Part shown: positions 47,694 to 56,890 of the stretch, one piece after another
How positions within the stretch are numbered: position 1 is the first letter of the stretch
Layout of the letters: each line of letters starts with the position of its first letter
From: JBIKLM01 sp044375105
Lineage (GTDB): Bacteria; Planctomycetota; UBA1135; GCA-002686595
Assembly (NCBI GenBank): GCA_044375105.1
Contig: JBILNK010000002.1
Location: forward strand, 3,806 to 67,805
Direction of reading: 5' to 3'
Length of the DNA stretch: 64,000 nucleotides
Notes under the pieces: generated by a model
What the model was told of the DNA's origin: nothing
The model's input: the letters and a program-made list of their open reading frames with translations, nothing else
Databases searched by the model: none
Made by a program: the position numbers and the translations under genes

Positions 47694-48641
47694 ATGAACC
47701 CGAGCCATCCCCCCCGCTGGCAAAGCTGGGGCGCCCTGCTGCGGCTGTCGCTCCTGCCGAGCGCCCTGGCCGACGTGGCCTGCGGCCTGTGGCTCGCCGG
47801 AGCCTGGCCGTTCCAAAGCGCGGCCCTGCCGGCCTTCGGGGCCAGCCTGCTGATCTACCACGGGGGCATGGCGCTCAACGATTGGCGCGATCGCGAGCTC
47901 GATCGGCCCCTGCGCCCCGGGCGCCCCCTGGTCAGCGGCGCCCTGCGGCCGAACGTGGCCCTGGCCGCGGGGTTGTTCGGGCTGCTGGCCGGCCCGGCCC
48001 TCGGCCTGTTCGGTGGCACCCGCGCGGCCCTGACCTGGGCCGCCGTGGCCGCCTGCGCATCGGTCTACGACCTATGGAGCGGCGCGCGGGCCAGTTCGCC
48101 CCTCTGGCTGGGCCTGTGCCGCGCTGGCAACCTCCTGGCCGCGGCTGCTTTCGGCGCAGGGCTGCAGGCGGGCTCCGGGGCGGCGGAGCCCGGGCCGCTG
48201 GCCTCCTCCGCGGCCCTGCTCTACGGCCTGTACGTGGCCTTGGTCAGCTTCCTGGCCCAGCTCGAGGACGACCCCGCGGGCGATCCGGGGCGCCGCCCGC
48301 GGCCGCGCTTGCTCTGGATCGCGGCGCTGCTGGCCGGCCTGGCGCCCGCGGCTTTGGCCCTCGCGGGGCAGCTCGTCTGGCCCCCGCGGCTCGAACACGG
48401 ACTGGCGCTGGCCCTGTGCATGGCCGCGGCCGGCGGCCTGGTGCGGGCCGCCCTGGCGCGGGAGCGCTGGAGCCAGGCCGAGGTGGCCCGCGACGTGGGC
48501 GCCGGCCTGCGGCGCCTGCTGGTGGCCACGGCGGCCCTGAGTTTGTGCTCAGCCGCTCCCGGATCCAGGACCGTGGCCGTGGCGATCCTCGCGGGTTACC
48601 CCTTGGCCCACGGCCTGCGGCGCGTCTTCCCGCCGAGCTGA
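47694..48641 (+). CDS. UbiA-family prenyltransferase
   Basis: Integral membrane enzyme that attaches prenyl chains to an aromatic or polar acceptor. 315 residues, about eight hydrophobic segments. First Asp motif NDWRDRELD at 62-70 (Asn62, Asp63, Asp66, Asp70), second Asp-rich motif around QLEDDPAGD. This sub-type resembles the UbiA-like proteins found beside sugar-phosphate or inositol genes; the acceptor cannot be read from the sequence. 28 bp after rseP, so likely in one operon with the isoprenoid gene dxr upstream. Confidence 0.88.
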   Translation: MNPSHPPRWQSWGALLRLSLLPSALADVACGLWLAGAWPFQSAALPAFGASLLIYHGGMALNDWRDRELDRPLRPGRPLVSGALRPNVALAAGLFGLLAGPALGLFGGTRAALTWAAVAACASVYDLWSGARASSPLWLGLCRAGNLLAAAAFGAGLQAGSGAAEPGPLASSAALLYGLYVALVSFLAQLEDDPAGDPGRRPRPRLLWIAALLAGLAPAALALAGQLVWPPRLEHGLALALCMAAAGGLVRAALARERWSQAEVARDVGAGLRRLLVATAALSLCSAAPGSRTVAVAILAGYPLAHGLRRVFPPS

Positions 48642-48729
48642 TCGTCCGGGCTCCCCTCGGCGTCGCCGGCACCCTGGGCCTTTTGCGAACGGGCCGGTTC
48701 CCCTCCGAAACGCGGACCATCCGCGTGGG

Positions 48730-50055
48730 TCACGCCGGGAGTTCCGGGGGCTCCAGGCTCCCGGCCGCCAGCCGTCGCTGGACCAGGCGCGAGGCCGCCT
48801 CCCGATCCGCGAGCAGCCCCTCGATCTGCCAGGTTTCGAGGCGCTCGAGCCAGGCCCCCAAGGCGGGCCCCGGCGGGACTCCGAGCGCTTGGAGCTCGCG
48901 CCCGTCCAGCAGCGCGGGTCGCTTGGCGAAAGCACCCGACTGGACCAGGCCAGCCAAACGCTGGCGCAGGGCCGCGGTGGCGCGGTCCTGTTCGACCTCG
49001 AGCAGGCGCAGCAGGGCCGGCGCGGGCACGCCGCGCAGCAGCCGCACGGCGGCCGCCTGGGGGAAGCGCCCGCGCTCGAGCTCCGCGCAGGCGCCGAGGG
49101 CCCGCCAAAGCGCCAACAGCTCGCTCGATTCCTGTCTCGAAGGTCGCAAGCGCTCCTCGATCTCGGCCCCGATGCGCTCGATCCAAGCGCTCTGCAGGGG
49201 CTCGCCGGGGTCCGCCGGCAGCCACCACACCGCTAAACCCAGCGCCAGGCCCGGCGGCTCGGGCCGGGCGCTCTCCAGGGCCTCGAGGCGCCGCAGGCCC
49301 TCGGCCGCTCGGTCCCCACGGCGCGCCGCATCGTTCCCCAGGGCAAAGCCGAACAGGTGCTCCTCAACCCCCAGGTCGCGCAGCACCCGCGCGCCGCGCG
49401 CATACCCGGGTTGGCCGAACAGGCCGCGCAGCTCGGCGCCCACCCGCTCCGCCGAGAGCTGGCCGAGCTCGAGGCTGGCGGCCTGCGCAGCCCGGCCGGT
49501 GGCCGTCTCGATTTCGAAGCCCAGCCGCCCGGCGAAGCGCGCCAGACGCAGCACCCGCAGCCGATCTTCGGCGAAGCGCAGCGCGGGATCGCCGACCGCC
49601 TTGAGCCGTCGCCGCTCCAGATCGCCGAAGCCGCCGGTGGGGTCCGCCAGCTCTCCGCTCAGGGGATCCAGGTACAGAGCATTGATCGTGAAGTCACGGC
49701 GCGCCGCATCCTGCTCGAGACTGGCGCCGAACTGCACGCGCTCCGGGCGCCGGCCGTCGCGGTATTCCCCATCGGCCCGGAAGGTCGTGACCTCCAAGGG
49801 AAAGCCATAGCCCGGCAGGGTCAGCGTGCCGAACAGACGTCCGACTCCGACCGCGCGCGGAAACAGCGCCTCGAGTTGCTCCGGGGTGGCCGCGCTGCAA
49901 AGGTCCAGGTCTTTGGGCCGCCTGCCGAGCGCCAGGTCGCGCACCGCGCCGCCCACGATCCAGCCCCGAAAGCCCCCCTCGGCCAGGCGGCCGGCCACCT
50001 CGCGGGCCGCGCGCAGCAGTTCCGCGGGCAGGTCCTCGAGGCGCGGCTTGCCCAT
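48730..50055 (-). CDS. CCA-adding enzyme / poly(A) polymerase family
   Basis: Class II nucleotidyltransferase that adds or repairs tRNA 3' CCA. 441 residues from ATG 50055 (MGKPRLEDLPAELLRAAREV). GGAVRD at 35-40, catalytic DLD with Asp49 and Asp51, RRDFTINALYLDP and DPTGGFGDLERRRLKAVGDP are clear, then RFAEDRLRVLRLARFAGRLGF. The C-terminal half is helical and ends PRO/LEU-rich. The tRNA gene seen here already encodes CCA, so repair is as likely as synthesis. Divergent from the 50223 gene. Confidence 0.93.
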   Translation of the reverse strand: MGKPRLEDLPAELLRAAREVAGRLAEGGFRGWIVGGAVRDLALGRRPKDLDLCSAATPEQLEALFPRAVGVGRLFGTLTLPGYGFPLEVTTFRADGEYRDGRRPERVQFGASLEQDAARRDFTINALYLDPLSGELADPTGGFGDLERRRLKAVGDPALRFAEDRLRVLRLARFAGRLGFEIETATGRAAQAASLELGQLSAERVGAELRGLFGQPGYARGARVLRDLGVEEHLFGFALGNDAARRGDRAAEGLRRLEALESARPEPPGLALGLAVWWLPADPGEPLQSAWIERIGAEIEERLRPSRQESSELLALWRALGACAELERGRFPQAAAVRLLRGVPAPALLRLLEVEQDRATAALRQRLAGLVQSGAFAKRPALLDGRELQALGVPPGPALGAWLERLETWQIEGLLADREAASRLVQRRLAAGSLEPPELPA

Positions 50056-50222
50056 CGGGATGAGCCTAGCAAGCGGCCCTCCAAGGGCGCGGCCTGGCGC
50101 CGCTCGGCTCGGGCCAGGGCACGGCGCGGGACCAACGAGGCCGTCCACGTCGGGGCCCCTCGACAAGCCGGCCCCGGGCCCGCCATTCTGGACCCGCGGC
50201 GCCGCTGTGGCGCCAGAGCCCG

Positions 50223-50825
50223 ATGACCGTTCAAGACCAGCCCGCCCACGCGCCCGCAGCCGACCCGCGTCCGCCGAGCGTGGGAGCGACCCGCGGCAGA
50301 CAGGGCCCCGAGCTCGGCTGGCCGATCGCGGCGGTGATCGCCGTGCTGGCGGTGGTGACCCTGACGCGGCTCGAACTGTTCGCCGTGTACGAAAACGAGC
50401 GCGACGCGCTGCGGCTGCTCGAGCAGATCGCTCAGCGGCTCGAGCGCCACCCAGCGGCCGGAGCCCAAGGCAGCCTGGCGGCCGTGCTCCAGCCGGATCC
50501 AGAGGGAGCCTCGTCCGCGGACCTGCTGCGCGCCGCGGGGGATGCGGACTGGTTGGAGGCGGGCCGGGTGCTGCGCTGGCACGGCTACCTGTTCGAGCTC
50601 GAAGCCCCCGCGGGCGTCCCGGGGTCCCGTCCGGCTTCGATCGTGGCCTGGCCCTGGCAGCACGGGCGCACCGGTGTCGCGGCCTACGCCTTCGATCCGG
50701 CCGCCGGCTTGCTCGGCCATCCCAATCGAGCCCCGGGGAGCAGCCCGTGGAGTGGGCTCGAACAACGCCCGGAACTGTCCGCGGGGCGCGGTTGGCAGCG
50801 ACTGCCCTCCGCCGGGTTGCCCTGA
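50223..50825 (+). CDS. Membrane-anchored unknown protein, pilin-like layout
   Basis: 200 residues: a Pro/Ala-rich N-terminus, one membrane helix (WPIAAVIAVLAVVTLTRLEL), a helical linker (NERDALRLLEQIAQRLERH), then a globular part with HGYLFELEAPAG, SIVAWPWQHGRTGVAAYAFD and GLLGHPN. The sequence type 'GY-F-L ... AWP ... G...F..D..G' recalls secretion-pseudopilin-like proteins of planctomycetes, but no prepilin cleavage site is evident. Function unknown. Confidence 0.65.
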   Translation: MTVQDQPAHAPAADPRPPSVGATRGRQGPELGWPIAAVIAVLAVVTLTRLELFAVYENERDALRLLEQIAQRLERHPAAGAQGSLAAVLQPDPEGASSADLLRAAGDADWLEAGRVLRWHGYLFELEAPAGVPGSRPASIVAWPWQHGRTGVAAYAFDPAAGLLGHPNRAPGSSPWSGLEQRPELSAGRGWQRLPSAGLP

Positions 50826-51054
50826 GCGACCAGGGGGCAGCGCCCCGGGCGCCCGGCGTGGACATGCCAGCGCCGGGCGCGCCTTGGCCCGGGCAGGAGC
50901 CGAGTGCCGGTCGACCGGATCCATAGCGGCCGTGCGCATGGTCTCCGCAGCGCAGCGCGGGGTTGGATCCAGGCAAGCGCCATCGGCAGCAGGCTCGCTG
51001 GCCCCGGCTGTCCCGAAGGTCTCGCCACGCGCCAGCGCGCCCGCGGGGCCTGAA

Positions 51055-51100
51055 GAAAAGGGAAAAAATCGATTCGGGCTTTGCTCGAGGCTCGAGCCCG
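51055..51100 (-). terminator. Intrinsic terminator candidate on minus strand
   Basis: On the minus strand a hairpin CGGGCT...AGCCCG (51100-51075) is followed by AATCGATTTTTTCCC, a run of six T. A nested palindrome GCTCGAG-C-CTCGAGC-like segment (51083-51097) lies in its loop. It is about 290 bp beyond the lipoprotein gene that ends at 51392. Confidence 0.55.
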
Positions 51101-51222
51101 GCCCGTCCAGGTGCACCCTCTGCGCCATGGCGCGGCCAGGGAGGCCGGGATCGGAACTGCGCGCTGACTTCTGCCCGGCCTCTGACGGGGGCCTCTGACA
51201 GGAGCCGGCTGAGCACGGCTGT

Positions 51223-51248
51223 GCTCCGGAGGGCGGGCCCTCCGGAGC
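51223..51248. terminator. 26-bp GC palindrome
   Basis: GCTCCGGAGGGC-GG-GCCCTCCGGAGC: 12-bp perfect arms, between the minus-strand lipoprotein gene (stop 51392) and its terminator candidate. Without T tract. Confidence 0.5.
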
Positions 51249-51391
51249 CCTCCTGCAATGCGTCCGCGGGGGTCTAGGCCGATCGCTCCGCCCTGCTGCC
51301 GGGCCGCCCTCCCGCACTCCCGAGTTCTTGCGGCGAGCACCCTTGGAGGGTCAGAACGCGCGCGCAGCGCAAGCGGGCTCCAGCCCGTCGA

Positions 51392-53149
51392 TCAATACCA
51401 GCGCCAGAGCAAACATTGCAGACCGCGCCGGGCCTGGTGGTCGAAGCGCGGGGCCAGTCGCTTGATGGCCGGGGCGATCCGCTCGGTGGGCCCCATTTGG
51501 CACAGCTGCTGGGCGGCGAAGAGCCGCTCGGCCTGGCTCAGACGCTCATCGTCCAAGAGCTCGAGCAAACGCTGCCGGGAGGCCTCGTCGGGCACGGAGC
51601 CGAGGACCCAGATCAAGTCCAGACGGCGGATCGGATCGGGTTCCTCGAACAGGGCCGCATACAGCCGGGTGCGCCCCGCGGATCCGCTGTTGCTGGCTTG
51701 GATCATCAGCCATTCATGAGCCCGAAGGCCCTCGATCGTGCCGCTGGAGGTGCGCGCCAGGGCGAGCAGGCGCTCCGCAGCCCGGGCGTCCGGCACCAGC
51801 GCCAAGGTCTGCAACAGCCGCAGTCGGCGGCCCGCCAGGGGCTCCGACTCGCGCTCGGCGAGCAGTTCCTCGAGGCGTGCCAGGGCGCGCTCGATCAAGG
51901 CCGAGCCGCCCGCCTCGGCCTCGCTGCGCAGGCAATCGCGCAGCGGCTGCACCAGCAGCTGCAGGCTGCGTTCGCTTTCGCCCAGGGCCAGCAGGGCGCG
52001 GTCGAAGGCCTCCGCATCCCCGCAGCGCAGCAGCACCGACCAGGCCTCCTCGCGCACCGGTTGCGAAGCGTCGTCGAGGCGCGCACGCAGGCTCTCGATC
52101 GTTCGCTCGCGGGCCGGCCCCGGGGCGAGCCGCAGGAACTCCATCGAGCGATCCATGGGCCAGAGCGCGTTCGCCAGGCCCGTGGTGGCGCGCAGGCGCA
52201 GACCGTCGCTGGGCAGTTCGGCGGCCAGCCGCCCGAGCCACTCGAGCTGCTCGGCGTGCACCAGCGCTTCGAGCGCTTCGCCGGCCAGGCCCTCCTCCGT
52301 CCCGGTCAGGGCCGTCAGCAGGGCCTCGCTGGCGCTGCGGGCCGAGCCCGCCAGCGCTCCCGCCAAAGCGCCCTCCGCGCCGTCTTCGGGCAGCAGGCTG
52401 GCCCACAGGAACACGGCCTGGACCCCGGGCAGGCGCTCGGCCAAACGTTCGCGCGGGGCGCTGGGCAGTTTGGCGCGCTGGTGCACGAGCTGGCGCAGGG
52501 CCACCGGGAGGGCTTCCCCGGCGGTGCCGCGTTCGAGCCAGTCGAGCGACAATTCGGCGGCGGCCTCGGGATTGGCCATGAACAGGCACTCGAGCGCCAG
52601 GGCGCGCGCCGGGCCCAGTTCGATCGCCGCCGTGTAGGCCAAGGGGCCGGCCTCCTCGGCGCCGAGGTCCTGTTGCAAGAGCCCCCGCAGGGCGCTGAGG
52701 CGCGGCGTCGAATGGGGATGGCCCAGCGTCTCCATGAGCAGGCGCCGGGCACCGGCGCTGCGATTGAGCGACAAAGCCCCCAGGACGTTCTGGAAGGTGC
52801 CCATGCGAGCCGCATCGGTGAACAGCTCGCGATACAGACGCTCCAGGTCGGGCATGGCCCGCTCGCCGGCCGCGCCCAGCTCCTCGATCGCGCGCTGCAG
52901 GGGCGCCGAGTCGCCGCTTTGCAGCTTGCCCACCAAGATCGCCAGGGGATCGGCCAGATTGCGGTCGTAGAAGCCATCCCGCGTGCACTGGCGCAGCAGG
53001 TCCTGGAGGCGCGGGTCGGCCAGGGCCGCCTCGCTCTGAGCGGGTTCCTGCAGGGCCACCGGGGCGGCCGGTGCGGGGGGCTCGGCCGGTGCGCAGCCCA
53101 GGCTGAAAAGCACCAACGACAGCCAGGCTCGATGCCCTCGGGTGCCCAT
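51392..53149 (-). CDS. Lipoprotein with HEAT-like repeats
   Basis: 585 residues from ATG 53149. A short signal sequence ends in LVLFSLGC with Cys19 as probable lipid site (the residue at -3 is Ser, slightly atypical). The rest is a helical solenoid rich in Leu, Ala, Glu and Arg with HEAT-like hairpins (LLMETLGHPHSTPRLSALRG, REEAWSVLLRCGDAEAFDRA). The start overlaps the stop of the TolC-like gene by one base (TGATG), so the two proteins are probably made together; a scaffold or accessory for the export channel is inferred. Confidence 0.8.
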   Translation of the reverse strand: MGTRGHRAWLSLVLFSLGCAPAEPPAPAAPVALQEPAQSEAALADPRLQDLLRQCTRDGFYDRNLADPLAILVGKLQSGDSAPLQRAIEELGAAGERAMPDLERLYRELFTDAARMGTFQNVLGALSLNRSAGARRLLMETLGHPHSTPRLSALRGLLQQDLGAEEAGPLAYTAAIELGPARALALECLFMANPEAAAELSLDWLERGTAGEALPVALRQLVHQRAKLPSAPRERLAERLPGVQAVFLWASLLPEDGAEGALAGALAGSARSASEALLTALTGTEEGLAGEALEALVHAEQLEWLGRLAAELPSDGLRLRATTGLANALWPMDRSMEFLRLAPGPARERTIESLRARLDDASQPVREEAWSVLLRCGDAEAFDRALLALGESERSLQLLVQPLRDCLRSEAEAGGSALIERALARLEELLAERESEPLAGRRLRLLQTLALVPDARAAERLLALARTSSGTIEGLRAHEWLMIQASNSGSAGRTRLYAALFEEPDPIRRLDLIWVLGSVPDEASRQRLLELLDDERLSQAERLFAAQQLCQMGPTERIAPAIKRLAPRFDHQARRGLQCLLWRWY

Positions 53150-54840
53150 CAGCGCCCGGCCTGTTGCAGGTGGCTCGGCAGGGGACCCTCGCGCTCCTCC
53201 TTGGGATCGCCACCGAGGGCCGACTGGGCCGAGGGCGGGCTGTAGCCGGCCCGCTGCGACAGCTCGCCCTGGGCGCGCAGCAGCTGGGCTTCGGCCTTGG
53301 CATAGGCCGACAGGGCCGCGGCTTCGTTCGAGAGGGCCTGGGAGAGCTGCTGTTGGAATTCGAGCACCTGGAAGGTGGTTGAAAGGCCCTCTCGGTAGCT
53401 GACTTGCTCGGCGTCGAATTGGCGCTGGGAGAACTGCCGCGACTTGCGTGCCGCGACCACGGCCTGGGCCCGGTAGGCCAGGTCGCGGGTGGCGTTGCGC
53501 ACGTCCGCGATGGCGTTGTTCTCGGCTTGCTCGTAGGCCAGCCGGGCGCGGATCACCGCGGCTCGGGCGGCGCGTTCGGCGAAGGCCGCGCGGCGGTTGC
53601 CGAGCGGCACGTTGAAGACCAGCGAAGCGGCGTAGGTCGGGAACTCGTAGCCGAAGGCGTCTCCGATCGCGCCCGAGGTGCTGACGTCGTTGGCGTTGGA
53701 GGTCACGTCCAGGTTGAGGTCGAGGCCCGGCCGGCGCTGCGAGCGGCGCAGGGCCAGATCGACCTCCGCGTCCTGGATCGAAAGCCGCGCCAGGTTGAGG
53801 TCGGGCCGGTGCTCGAGGGCCCGCGCCAGGGCCGTCTCCCAGCCGCGCTCGTCCGCGCCGGCCAGGCCCTCGGGCAGCGGGGTGCGCGTCACGATGTCGA
53901 GATCCCAAAGGTCCAGATAGTCCGAAAAGCGCTCCTGGCCGTCGTTGCCGCGGCGGTAGAGCAGCACCTTGAGCGCGTCCATGCGCGCGGCCACGTTGGT
54001 GCGTGCCAAGAGCAGCGCTTCCTCTTCGGTCGCCACGCGCGTCTCGGCCTGCAGCACATCGACCTCCGTGCCCACGCCGACCCGCGCGCGCTCGCGGTTT
54101 TGGTCCAGTTGCGTGCGCCCGAGCTCCACGGCCAGCACGCGCACTTTGACCTCCTCCTGGGCCGCGACCAGGTCCCAATAGGCGTTGGCCACGTCCCCGA
54201 GCAGCTGCTCGAGGGTTTGGCGTTGACGCTCGCGGGACGAGAGCCAATCGAGGCGCGCAGCCTTCTGCTCCGCGGTGGCGAAGTCGCGTCCGAGCCCGCG
54301 CATCAGCGGCTGGGTGTAGCCCAGGTTGACCGCGCTCTCGCTGAATTCGTCGGCGAAGGCGAAGGCGTTGTTGGTCTGGGTGATGGTGCCGTCGAAGCCG
54401 GCCCGGAAGCGACCGCCGTTGGTCAGGGGCTGGGTCAGGTCGGCGCTGAGCGTCTCGTTCTTGAGCTGGAGCACGTCGACGCCGCCGGTGATGAACGGGT
54501 TGACCTGCGGGATCTGGGCGTCCGTGTAGCCGGCGGTCACGTCCAGGACCGGATCGAAGGCACCCCAGGTGCCGAGGGCGTTGAGGCGCGCCAGCTCTTC
54601 GTCCAGGGAGCCGAGGGCCAGGGTCAGGTTGCTGTTGATGGCGATCTGGTAGGCCTGCTCCAGGGTCAGCTCAAGCACCCTGGCCGGAGACGGCGCGGGC
54701 GCCGGCTGCTGCTCGCCGGGGGGCGGCGGCAGGCGCTTGTCACCGGGCTGCGCCTGGTAGGCGGCCGCGACGTCGGGCAGCGCTGCCAGGGACAGGGCCA
54801 GGCCAAGGTGCGATCGGGTGAAAGCGCGCTGCGGTTGCAT
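53149..54840 (-). CDS. TolC-like outer membrane efflux protein
   Basis: Outer-membrane channel of type I secretion or RND/ABC efflux systems. 563 residues with signal peptide (LGLALSLAALPDVAAA), a Pro/Gln spacer, and two OEP repeats: LTLEQAYQIAINSNLTLALG near residue 58 and ALARALEHRPDLNLARLSIQ near 330. Long heptad-rich helices follow each. No inner-membrane transporter or adaptor gene is next to it; the partner is the overlapping HEAT-type lipoprotein gene. Confidence 0.9.
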   Translation of the reverse strand: MQPQRAFTRSHLGLALSLAALPDVAAAYQAQPGDKRLPPPPGEQQPAPAPSPARVLELTLEQAYQIAINSNLTLALGSLDEELARLNALGTWGAFDPVLDVTAGYTDAQIPQVNPFITGGVDVLQLKNETLSADLTQPLTNGGRFRAGFDGTITQTNNAFAFADEFSESAVNLGYTQPLMRGLGRDFATAEQKAARLDWLSSRERQRQTLEQLLGDVANAYWDLVAAQEEVKVRVLAVELGRTQLDQNRERARVGVGTEVDVLQAETRVATEEEALLLARTNVAARMDALKVLLYRRGNDGQERFSDYLDLWDLDIVTRTPLPEGLAGADERGWETALARALEHRPDLNLARLSIQDAEVDLALRRSQRRPGLDLNLDVTSNANDVSTSGAIGDAFGYEFPTYAASLVFNVPLGNRRAAFAERAARAAVIRARLAYEQAENNAIADVRNATRDLAYRAQAVVAARKSRQFSQRQFDAEQVSYREGLSTTFQVLEFQQQLSQALSNEAAALSAYAKAEAQLLRAQGELSQRAGYSPPSAQSALGGDPKEEREGPLPSHLQQAGR

Positions 54841-55268
54841 CGAGGGGCGGTGGCGGGACGAGGGCGGGCCAGGATAGAGCTCGGCCCCGCGCTTCCGAGG
54901 GGCTGCCCAGGCCTTCCTGCTCCCCTAGCGCGGTCACCCGGCCATGTATTTCGATGTCCGGTCCCGACCTCGGCCCCCCTCCGGGGCCCCGGCCCCCGCC
55001 GGGGCTGTCTTGGGCCTGACCAGGCCGGCAGCCACGCGGGCGCCCGTTCCGCCCGGCACTCCAGGGAGTTCCGCACCCGGTCCGCGCTCCCGCGCCGGTT
55101 TTTCCCCGCGTCGCCCCCGGCGGGTCGGCTCAGAGGCTGGGGAGAAAATGTTCGGCGCGTAGCGACGATCCCAGCCTCTGCGGCCGTCGGATGGCGGCCC
55201 AAAGGCATACCGACAGGCTGGTCTGACCGCTCGGGCGCAGCCCGAGTCGATCTCTTTTTCTCAGCCAG
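54841..55268. other. Spacer with terminator-like hairpin
   Basis: 428 bp between two minus-strand genes, GC-rich. Holds the hairpin and T run at 55230-55259; no gene or RNA recognised. Confidence 0.5.
55230..55259. terminator. CTCGGGC hairpin with T run
   Basis: CTCGGGC, loop GCA, GCCCGAG (55230-55246), then on the plus strand TCGATCTCTTTTT. It lies just beyond the stop of the minus-strand gene at 55269. The core matches the other CGGCTCGGGC hairpins in this window. Confidence 0.5.
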
Positions 55269-56261
55269 TCAGAGACCGCTGGCCCAGGCCAGCCATTTCC
55301 GCCAGGGAGCGCGCTCGGCGGCTCCTTCGGGCAGGTAAGAGCGGGCATTGGCGATCCAGCGCCGCGGATCGCCAGGGAAGCCCCGCTCGTCGGGGTGGCC
55401 TGGCAGCAGACCGAAATCGATCGCTCGCTGCGCGACGTCGTCGCACCAGGCGCGCTCGGCCGGCGATAGCAGCGCCGCCTCTGTCGGCCGCTGCGCCAGC
55501 GCGGCTTGGATTCGCGCCGAGAGGGCCTCCCATGCGGGGCCGTCGCGTTCGGGCCAGAGGCGCGCGCCGTCCGCATAGGCATCGAGATCGAGCTGAACGG
55601 CCAGGGACCAGCGCGCCCAGGCCAGATTCGGTGAGCGCCCCTCGGGCAGGCGCTCGCTGAGCCCGAGGCGCCGAGCCGCCAGCTCGGTCAGCTCGGTCAG
55701 CTCGGGCAGCTCGGGCAGCTCCGGTTGGAGCGGCTCCGGCGCCGGAGTTTCGCCGGGCGCGGGGGCCGGTTCCAGCTGGGCGCGGCGAAAGCGGTCCAGC
55801 CGCAGCCGGGTTTCGAGGGCTTCGATGGGGTCGAGCTCGGGGGCCGGAAGATCGAGGGCCTCCGGCAGCGGCTGGGGGCGCAGATCCGGCTCGGGCGGCG
55901 CGGGCGTCGGTTCGAGGACCACGGGCAGGAAGCCGAGCTCGAGCGGCGGACGCTGGGGCCGCCACCACAGGTACGCCAGCACCGGCAAGGCCAGGACGTG
56001 CAGCAGGACGCTGGCGGCCACGAGGCGCAGCAGCACCGAACGCCCCAGCCGTGCGCGCCAGACGGGCCAACCGGCCAGGATCGGCTCGACCGGAGCGCCG
56101 CCGGATTCGAGTTCTCGATCGAGGCGCGCGCGCACCCGTGCGACCAACGCGGGGTCCCCGTCGAGGGTCTTTGCGGCGCGGCGCAGCGCGGCGCCGAAGC
56201 GCTGCCAATCCTCGGGTTGCCAGCCCTCGCCGGGCGGCATGGAGGCGTCGTGGTCGCTCAT
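55269..56261 (-). CDS. Membrane partner of the ECF sigma factor (probable anti-sigma)
   Basis: 330 residues from ATG 56261 (MSDHDASMPPGEGWQPEDWQ). About 75 cytoplasmic residues, including a helical segment ARVRARLDRELE, one membrane helix around 85-105 (LLRLVAASVLLHVLALPVLAYL), and a periplasmic part rich in Pro, Glu and Leu with PEL/TEL repeats. The ATG overlaps the sigma-factor stop (ATGA), the classic sigma/anti-sigma arrangement. The zinc-binding HxxxCxxC of ZAS anti-sigma factors is absent, so the assignment rests on topology and coupling. Confidence 0.7.
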   Translation of the reverse strand: MSDHDASMPPGEGWQPEDWQRFGAALRRAAKTLDGDPALVARVRARLDRELESGGAPVEPILAGWPVWRARLGRSVLLRLVAASVLLHVLALPVLAYLWWRPQRPPLELGFLPVVLEPTPAPPEPDLRPQPLPEALDLPAPELDPIEALETRLRLDRFRRAQLEPAPAPGETPAPEPLQPELPELPELTELTELAARRLGLSERLPEGRSPNLAWARWSLAVQLDLDAYADGARLWPERDGPAWEALSARIQAALAQRPTEAALLSPAERAWCDDVAQRAIDFGLLPGHPDERGFPGDPRRWIANARSYLPEGAAERAPWRKWLAWASGL

Positions 56262-56857
56262 GGCAGTGGCCTCGCAGGCGGTTCGCTGTCGGGCAGCGCG
56301 GGGGCCAGGCGGGTGCGCAGATGCTTCAGGCAATAAAACACCCGCGATTTGACCGTCCCCACCGGGATCTCGAGCAGGGAAGCGATTTCGGCGTAGGGCC
56401 GCTCCTGGACGACGGCCAGTTCGAAGACCAGGCGGTGGGCCGTGGACAGTTCACCCAGCGCCTGGAGCAGTCGCCGGCCTTGTTCGGCCTGTTCCATCGC
56501 CTCCCAGGGGCGCTGGTCCGCGCTGCGCGGGTCGGGCCAGTCCGCGGCATCGCCCTCCCCGGGGCGTGGCACCGGCCGGGCCGCCCGGCGCCGCTCCTGG
56601 TCGATCCACAGGTTGCGGGCGATGCGGAAGCAGAAGGCGGAAAAGCGGCCATCCGCGCGATACCAGCTGGCAGCCCTGAGCAGCCGCAGGAACAGCTCCT
56701 GGGTCAGGTCTTCGGCTTCGCCCGGCTGGGCGCCCAGGCGGCGGAAGAAGCCCAGGAAGGTGGCGCTGGCTTGGCTCACGAAGGTCTCGAAGGCGGCGCT
56801 GTGGCCCTGTTGGAGCAGCGTCAGCGGATCGGGCGACGCTTCCCAGTCAGGCCTCAC
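56258..56857 (-). CDS. ECF-type RNA polymerase sigma factor
   Basis: 199 residues. Region 2 is clear: EAEDLTQELFLRLLRAASWY and FSAFCFRIARNLWIDQERRR (48-91). Region 4 HTH: RPYAEIASLLEIPVGTVKSR (about 150-170). It directs RNA polymerase to stress or envelope promoters. It starts 33 bp after tsaE and is coupled to its membrane partner. It may be cotranscribed with the repair genes upstream. Confidence 0.93.
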   Translation of the reverse strand: MRPDWEASPDPLTLLQQGHSAAFETFVSQASATFLGFFRRLGAQPGEAEDLTQELFLRLLRAASWYRADGRFSAFCFRIARNLWIDQERRRAARPVPRPGEGDAADWPDPRSADQRPWEAMEQAEQGRRLLQALGELSTAHRLVFELAVVQERPYAEIASLLEIPVGTVKSRVFYCLKHLRTRLAPALPDSEPPARPLP

Positions 56858-56890
56858 GATCGCCTCCCAACGCTCGACCGCCGCCGGGGT

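Larger units (their letters stand above)
50826..51391. other. Spacer with two hairpins
   Basis: 566 bp with no credible gene. It contains a terminator candidate for the minus strand (51055-51100) and a long GC palindrome (51223-51248). Confidence 0.5.
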
